From the NCBI GenBank assembly GCA_947652605.1, contig OX393577.1, positions 31,003,466 to 31,067,465 of the forward strand: a DNA stretch of 64,000 bases, given 5' to 3'. This stretch comes from Elmis aenea. Its lineage: Eukaryota > Arthropoda > Insecta > Coleoptera > Elmidae. Positions 58,345 to 64,000 of this stretch are shown piece by piece. Within the stretch, counting starts at the first letter, position 1. Every line of letters starts with the position of its first letter. Both the position numbers and the translations under genes were made by a program. A model generated the notes under the pieces. It was given only the letters and a program-made list of their open reading frames with translations. It was not told the origin of the DNA and ran no database searches.

Positions 58345-59163
58345 TACATAAATTATCTTAAATAATGCGAAAAAATTCGGGAGGTGATTCCTTATCGAAG
58401 ATTAAGTGGGGTTTTTATATAAAATTTTTTTCTTAGACGTCTCCCCTAAAGGGGATCGGTAAAATTAGGTTTTCATTTTATTTCTCAAATTTAGATAAAT
58501 GTAAGATAATGATATTTGGTAGATATTTTATACTTATTAAAAGGTTTCCCATAGTAATATTTTTAATCATCTCCCACCTCCACAGGGGGCTGAAAAGTGC
58601 GACCCCTGTTGATTTAAACTTTTTTTTGTAAGTTTAATTTATTTAGAACATTTTTTTATTCTTTAGTTTTTCTCGTAAATCCTACAACATAAACAAACCA
58701 TGGTAACCACCAAAATGAATCGTTTTATATTGGAATATTTGATGGTTCATATTCATTCACAAAAACTGTAGGTTTAAAGAAAAAAATTAAAGAAAAAAAA
58801 AACTTCTAAATAAATCAAGTTTTCAAAAAAAAATACATTGCTAGATTTCAACCTGCCAAAACGTTCTAATAAAAAAAACAACATTTGTCGCACTTTTCAA
58901 CCCCCTGTGAAGATGGGAAATGATTAAAAATATTAATATGGGAAACCTTTTAATAAGTATAAAACATCTACCAAATATAATTTTCCTACATAAACCCAAA
59001 TTTGAGAAATAAACTAAAAACCCAATTTTACCGATCTCCTTTAATGGGGTGTTACTCCGAAAGGAGATCCTAAAGAAAAAAAAATTATATGAAAGACCCC
59101 TCTTAATTTTCGATAAGGAATCACCTCCAGAATTTTTTCGCATTATTTAAGAAACATGCTGTA
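58345..59163. mobile_element. Palindromic MITE with decayed TACAGGGTGTTT ends
   Basis: The arms mirror each other for roughly 270 bp, for example GGTGATTCCTTATCGAAGAT and TAGATATTTTATACTTATTA, around a centre near 58700-58850. The right end reads AAACATGCTGTA and the left TACATAAATT, both changed from the intact ACACCCTGTA end of the half copy at 28925-29231. The 100-codon minus-strand frame inside is a by-product. Confidence 0.75.
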
Positions 59164-59395
59164 CAAAAATAATTTTTAGTTGTAACTCTGAAATTATTTT
59201 TGGAATCTGAAAAGTAAATTTAAAAAATAGCACAAAATTACGTTGAGATATTATTATTTTCATTTTAATTTTTAAAATAGAGACAAAATATTATATCTTC
59301 TGAAAATAAAAAGATTGCCATATAAAAATTTAATTTATAGAAAATAACGATATAAAATAACTTTTAATGAAACGTTATCGGTTATTATAACGTTA

Positions 59396-61590
59396 TACAG
59401 GGTGGTGCTTTTTTCGATGCTCACCATTGCTATCTTGGAAACGGTAAGAGATACAAGGTCGGTTAAATTAGAGAAAAGTTGCACATTTTTATGGCGATTG
59501 AGAATCTGAAAAGAAATCCTAGATATTTTGATTCGTTTTTGATTTATTACAAAAAAACTGAAAAATGTGATTTTAGAAAAATATTATTATCTTCCCTACC
59601 ACTGACTCTATTTCATTTAAACTTAATCACTTATTGTTTTTGACCGTCCTGGGTTTGATGACGTCAACAGAAATTTTCTAAGCCTTCTAGATTTCAAGTT
59701 GCGATAGTCAACTTTTTTATTTCTTATGGCCGCCATATTGGATTTTTGCACCATCAGACAGACAAAAAAATTAGCTTTTCAAATTGGTAACCAAAATACC
59801 TTTTTTCTTTCAAAAAACTTGTCGAAATTTGAAAATTTGTATAAATAATCTACAAAATCGAGAATGCTCGAAAAACAAATTGAAACTATGATATAAATAA
59901 AAGACTGAACATTTTATTGGTCTAATGATAACAAATTGAAAATAAATTTAAAACACCAGATATAAGTAATTATTTAAACTGTTCAAAGTGTCCGCCGTTA
60001 TGTATTATACAGAGGTTAGTTTTTAAATTCATTTCGTCCACTGCCTTTAGGATAGTCTGTCGCGGAATTGAGTCAAATGCATTTTTTATTTTACGACGAA
60101 GATGTTCAATATTATCCGTGGGGGTTGCATAAACAACATGTTTTACATTGCCCCACAAAAAGTAATCCATGGGCGTTAAACATGGCGATCGTGGAGGCCA
60201 ATAAACAGGACCAAACGTACCAAGCCAATTTTGAAAGCGTGCATTTAAATATTCTCTTACAATTCGGGCGTTGTGAGGACCAGCTCCATCTTGCTGAAAC
60301 AATTGAAGATTTTGAATGGTTAATAATGGCAATTCATCTAACATATCTTCTAAATTTGTTTCCAACAATCTTAAATATCCAGGCCCATCCAAATGTCCAT
60401 CGATGAAAAAGGGACCCAGAATCGTATTATCTTAAAGACCAGCCCATACGTTCAGCCAATATCGAATTTGCGGCCTAGTCTCTCTTATTAAATGGGGATT
60501 CACTGTAGCGTAATGATGAACATTTTTCCTGTTAAACATTCCCGAGTTTGTGAATAAGGACTCGTCAGTCCATAGTATTTTTCTGGAAAAATGTGGGTCT
60601 TGTTGCAGTTTTTCCCGAAACCAATAACAAAAGTTCAATCATCTGTTAGTATCACCAGGATGAAGAGTTTGTACCCTTGAGAGTTTATAATCGTGGTAGT
60701 TATGTTTTTTTATTATTTGTCTGGCATATGCATCATTAATACTACACTCTTAAGCAATTTTCCGGGTGGAGTTTTCTGGATTAATTGCTATTTGAGCCAA
60801 CACATTCACTTCATTAACATTAATCCTTTTCCTATACGGCCCTCGCGGTCTTTTAAACGCCATAATTACCCAAACTTCTTGAAATCCTCGTAAACATTGT
60901 CCTGTGGGGTTGCTCTCTCTCTCTGGATATAAATTTGCGTAATTTTCAGACGCTTAAAGAGAGTTTTTACGGTTTCGAATGTAGACATCATACATTTCCT
61001 GCTTTTCTTCATTCGTAAACATCTTGATAATCAAAAAAGACGATAAAGAAACTCTACGTACGTCACTTGCACGCAATCTGTCACTATTATTGATATCATA
61101 GTTTCAATTGTTTTTCAGAGCATTCTCGATTTTGTAGATTATTTATACAAATTTTCAAATTTCAACAAGTTTTTTGAAAGAAAAAAAGTATTTTGGTTAC
61201 CAATTTGAAAAGCTAATTTTTTTGTCTGTCTGATGGTGCAAAAATCCAATATGGCGGCCATAAGAAATAAAAAAGTTGACTATCGCAACTTGAAATCTAG
61301 AAGGCTTAGAAAATTTCTGTTGACGTCATCAAACCCAGGACGGTCAAAAACATAGAGTGCCCAAGTTTAAATGAAATAGAGTCAGTGGTAGGGAAGATAA
61401 TAATATTTTTCTAAAATCACATTTTTCAGTTTTTTTGTAATAAAACAAAAACGAATCAAAATATCCAGGATTTCTTGTCAGATTTTTAATCGCCATAAAA
61501 ATGTACAACTTTTCTCTAATTTAAACGACCTTGTATCTCTTACCGTTTCCAAGATAGCAATGGTGAGCATCGAAAAAAGCACCACCCTGT
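59396..61590 (-). mobile_element. Tc1/mariner element with about 500 bp inverted repeats, dead
   Basis: It begins TACAGGGTGGTGCTTTTTTC and ends with the mirror GAAAAAAGCACCACCCTG, with a 2 bp difference at the extreme right end before TA. The inverted repeats run about 500 bp each, far longer than in classical mariners. They contain a conserved GACGTCA and a TATGGCGGCCATA-like palindrome. A broken transposase gene lies between the arms (59970-61022). A second copy of the left end occurs at 63678-63855. Confidence 0.88.
59970..61022 (-). pseudogene. Tc1/mariner-family transposase pseudogene
   Basis: From the ATG at 61022 the N-terminal helix-turn-helix region begins MFTNEEKQEMY. KRPRGPYRKRINVNEVN follows, then the first catalytic Asp in WTDESLFTNSG. 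The second is in LFQQDGAGPHNARIV, and the third in CLTPMDYFLWG, with 40 residues between the last two Asp. In-frame stops lie at 60954-60956, 60750-60752, 60639-60641 and 60432-60434, and a CT-repeat at about 60912-60923 seems to hold a frameshift. The catalytic residues remain but the gene cannot make a full enzyme. The spacing is unlike classical mariner (34). Confidence 0.85.
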
Positions 61591-61699
61591 GTAACGTTAT
61601 AAAAATATCGTTACGTTATTGTATAAAAAATGAAAGTTGAATCGTTATTATAACGTTATCGGGTATCGTTACGTTACGTTTTCCATCCCTGATACTATC

Positions 61700-63677
61700 A
61701 AAAAAAGACATCCTGTATGTAAAAATATTGATGTCAAAATCGGTATAATTAAAATATCTCCTTTATAATTTACATAACTGTCACTAAAAAGTTTGCATAT
61801 AATTTGTTCAGTTGAAGGTTTAACAAATACGTGACCTACGGTGCGTTATTAAAATAAAATATTACGTACATAGTTCAAAACTATTAATTGACACGAATTA
61901 TCCAACAATCACAATCGAAATTACCTACCTACTTGATTGTTTACAATTCGCGCGTCAAGCATATATTCACCGATTGGGATATGATACATAGCTTCTCAAT
62001 GCTACTAAGCTTGCAGAATGATGGCAACGTTGCTGGAGGCAACTTTAACATACATCTTTAGTGTTTTATATACTCCGGAGGCGACTTAACCATTCTATGA
62101 GTGGAGTTCAGTTACTATTTTGTGTTTATCACTTTTTTTGTATATAATAAAAATGAAAAATCCTTTCCCCTCTTTTGCCACCGGCATTAGTGCTACATTA
62201 TTTAATTATTTTCTGCAGAATACACACAGATTAATCGATCCCTTAAGGTGGAGGCCTGTGCGTCCTTTGTACGTACGGAGGCGAGTAAGATAGGCGTGCA
62301 AATATATATATATATATATATATTTATAAGTCAAAATAATCGTTATTTACTGTGACACCAATAAAGATATTTTAAATAAAACAAACGATTTTGAGTAGAT
62401 GCACAATACTTACATATATGTTGGTACGTAAATATGTGGCCAACATAAACAAAAGAAATGTAACGAACGAGTTGAGATCTCTTTTTGCAGATTTCTACCG
62501 TAAATCGTCGCGTCCGTTACTACGTGGTCGGGTTGCAAGATGCAATCGAAAGGCCTTGGCCAGACCTGATCTGCAGATAGCCGCAAACGATGTAACGCCA
62601 AAAAATGCAAGACAATAATGGCACGACCACGTTAACAGAAAAGTCTGCGCTTACTTGCTACATATTACCTGCCGAAATGTAAGTATTTCGCATTGCTACA
62701 TAACAGTCAATTTGTCATAAATATAACCGATGACATAACAAAGAAAAACAAATGAAGATTAATTACACGACCTGTACTATTGTCACTAAATTAGTGCGTA
62801 TTATCTAGCATTTCTAAACGAATTTGAAGCTTTTGATCACAAGAACATAATTAATATTGATTATCAACAACATCGATTTCATTAATTTTCATTAAGGCCG
62901 CCATGTCAGCGCTATGACCGGCCCTGATAATAAACGAGCGCATAATAAATGTGAACGGGTTGATAGTACCTACTTCAAGTGATGCGAAAGAAAAATAGAT
63001 AAGGTACTTTTCGAACAGTAAATTATCTGCACTTTATTCCACATTATTTTAAGACGCTCCACTTAAACTTTAAAGCAGTTTTATTACTTTATTATTGACC
63101 TAATATCAAAAAACCTTTAACATTAACGTAAGATAATTTTATTAAACTTTATTCGTTACAGCGAGATGTTTTGCGCATAATGTAATAATGCCAAAAACTT
63201 TATGGTCCAACAGCTGGCCCAATTCACGGAAGAAGTAAAATTTTCTCTAATTGTCTTTTGCAAAGAACCGGGCTATAAAATTCAACTTTAATTTGTACAA
63301 ATGGTTGTGTCGTGTGTTTTACACGGTTCGTTAATTTTCTGGAATTCACCCAAAAACGGGATTAACTTAATTAAATTTAATTTAAACTGACATCGTGCGT
63401 AACTATTAATCCGAGTTACTGTTCCGAAATGGTTTTTTAAATGGTCGGTATATTTACATTAGTTTTATAAAATTATGAATCCAAGACATCTTTCTAATAT
63501 TTTAATAATAATTACAAAATGTCATTATGATGCAAAATAGTGAGTTACGCTTTAGAGAAATAATAATGAAAAAAAAAACTCAGTACTAAAATCATAGAAG
63601 TTTATGACTAAAATTAGGGTACCTTTATAACCAGGGTAGGGACACGCGTAGGACAACTTTCTATTGGCTGAGGTGTA
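61700..63677. other. AT-rich stretch, no gene seen
   Basis: No gene supported. It contains CGGAGGCGAC (62076-62085), ACGGAGGCGAGTAAG (62275-62289) and an (AT)n run near 62301-62320, matching words at 56300-56390. A GC-rich patch GGCCGCCATGTCAGCGC lies near 62897. Opposed 66- and 75-codon frames at 62391-62618 have no recognised motif. Confidence 0.5.
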
Positions 63678-63855
63678 TACAGGGTGGTGCTTTTTTCGAT
63701 GCTCACCATTGCTATCTTGGAAACGGTAAGAGATACAAGGTCGGTTAAATTAGAGAAAAGTTGCACATTTTTATGGCGATTAAGAATCTGAAAAGAAATC
63801 CTGGATATTTTGATTCGTTTTGATTTATTACAAAAAAACTGAAAAATGTGATTTT
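63678..63855. mobile_element. Left inverted repeat of a second copy of the 59.4 kb mariner element
   Basis: TACAGGGTGGTGCTTTTTTC and the following 178 bp match 59396-59574 almost base for base (a few substitutions and one missing T). It runs into an assembly gap. Confidence 0.9.
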
Positions 63856-64000
63856 NNNNNNNNNNNNNNNNNNNNNNNNNNNNNNNNNNNNNNNNNNNNN
63901 NNNNNNNNNNNNNNNNNNNNNNNNNNNNNNNNNNNNNNNNNNNNNNNNNNNNNNNNNNNNNNNNNNNNNNNNNNNNNNNNNNNNNNNNNNNNNNNNNNNN
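63856..64000. other. Assembly gap (N run)
   Basis: Unknown bases to the end of the window. The gap begins inside a long inverted repeat, a common cause of assembly breaks. Confidence 1.

Larger units (their letters stand above)
58227..61691. mobile_element. hAT element, AACGTTA family, composite
   Basis: Left CAGGGATGGAATAACG and right CGTTACGTTTTCCATCCCTG are inverted ends with a perfect 8 bp duplication atactatc (58219-58226, 61692-61699). Many TAACGTTA/AACGTTAT words lie near both ends. Inside are a palindromic element (58345-59163) and a mariner element (59396-61590). Without them the element is about 0.45 kb. A one-ended relative lies at 26240-26607. It is inserted in the mitochondrial insert. 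Confidence 0.88.

Noticed and set aside
62391..62618. 75-codon frame with a possible TTTTTGCAG splice acceptor
   Set aside because: An opposed frame covers the same bases and no motif or partner exon was found.

Overview
The window looks like an AT-rich insect nuclear contig; a beetle or other repeat-rich insect is my guess, and the order is not proven by the sequence. The reasons are one nuclear-type gene for a mitochondrial complex I subunit, a dense load of insect-style transposons (Ty3/gypsy, copia, Tc1/mariner, hAT MITEs), and a nuclear copy of mitochondrial DNA with the arthropod order 12S rRNA - tRNA-Val - 16S rRNA. I find one host protein gene: an uninterrupted 477-codon NDUFV1 homologue (11876-13309, minus strand). 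No other host exon can be supported.

Layout. 1-4055: a 3.2 kb hAT composite (891-4047) carrying a Harbinger-like element, a 308 bp hAT MITE and two palindromic TA-target elements. 5518-5866: dead mariner fragment. 7288-7501: compact hAT MITE. 11876-13309: NDUFV1. 13664-14273 and 16911-17131: unexplained inverted repeats. 19150-23215: a mariner-type transposase pseudogene split by two hAT insertions, one of which carries its own 1.2 kb palindrome. 25224-26607: second copy of the CGAGAC hAT family plus one end of another hAT. 32623-40125: complete Ty3/gypsy element with identical 651 bp LTRs. 43012-46183: ATTTAAATC hAT MITE plus a 0.57 kb inverted duplication. 47675-48107: foldback MITE. 48471-53590: palindromic MITE interrupted by a complete copia element with identical 162 bp LTRs. 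55098-56281: tandem repeat with a GATA array, then another foldback MITE. 57470-58226: NUMT. 58227-61691: hAT element inserted in the NUMT, itself carrying a palindrome and a dead 2.2 kb mariner element. 63678-63855: end of a second copy of that mariner, cut by an assembly gap.

The two LTR retrotransposons are young and look intact. The Ty3/gypsy element shows a textbook programmed -1 frameshift site between gag and pol: a CCCAAAC heptamer, a 6 nt spacer, a 7 bp stem and a possible pseudoknot. The copia element has a primer-binding site matching the inside of initiator tRNA-Met. Eight insertions of hAT type were recognised by eye from perfect 8 bp target duplications. Most of these families carry their own short word repeated near both ends (AGTCGG, CGAGAC, GATATCGATA, ATTTAAATC, AACGTTA). 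The nesting gives a readable order of insertion events. I did not find a new gene system. The most novel material is the nested-element architecture, the frameshift signal, the folded LTR and a few orphan inverted repeats.
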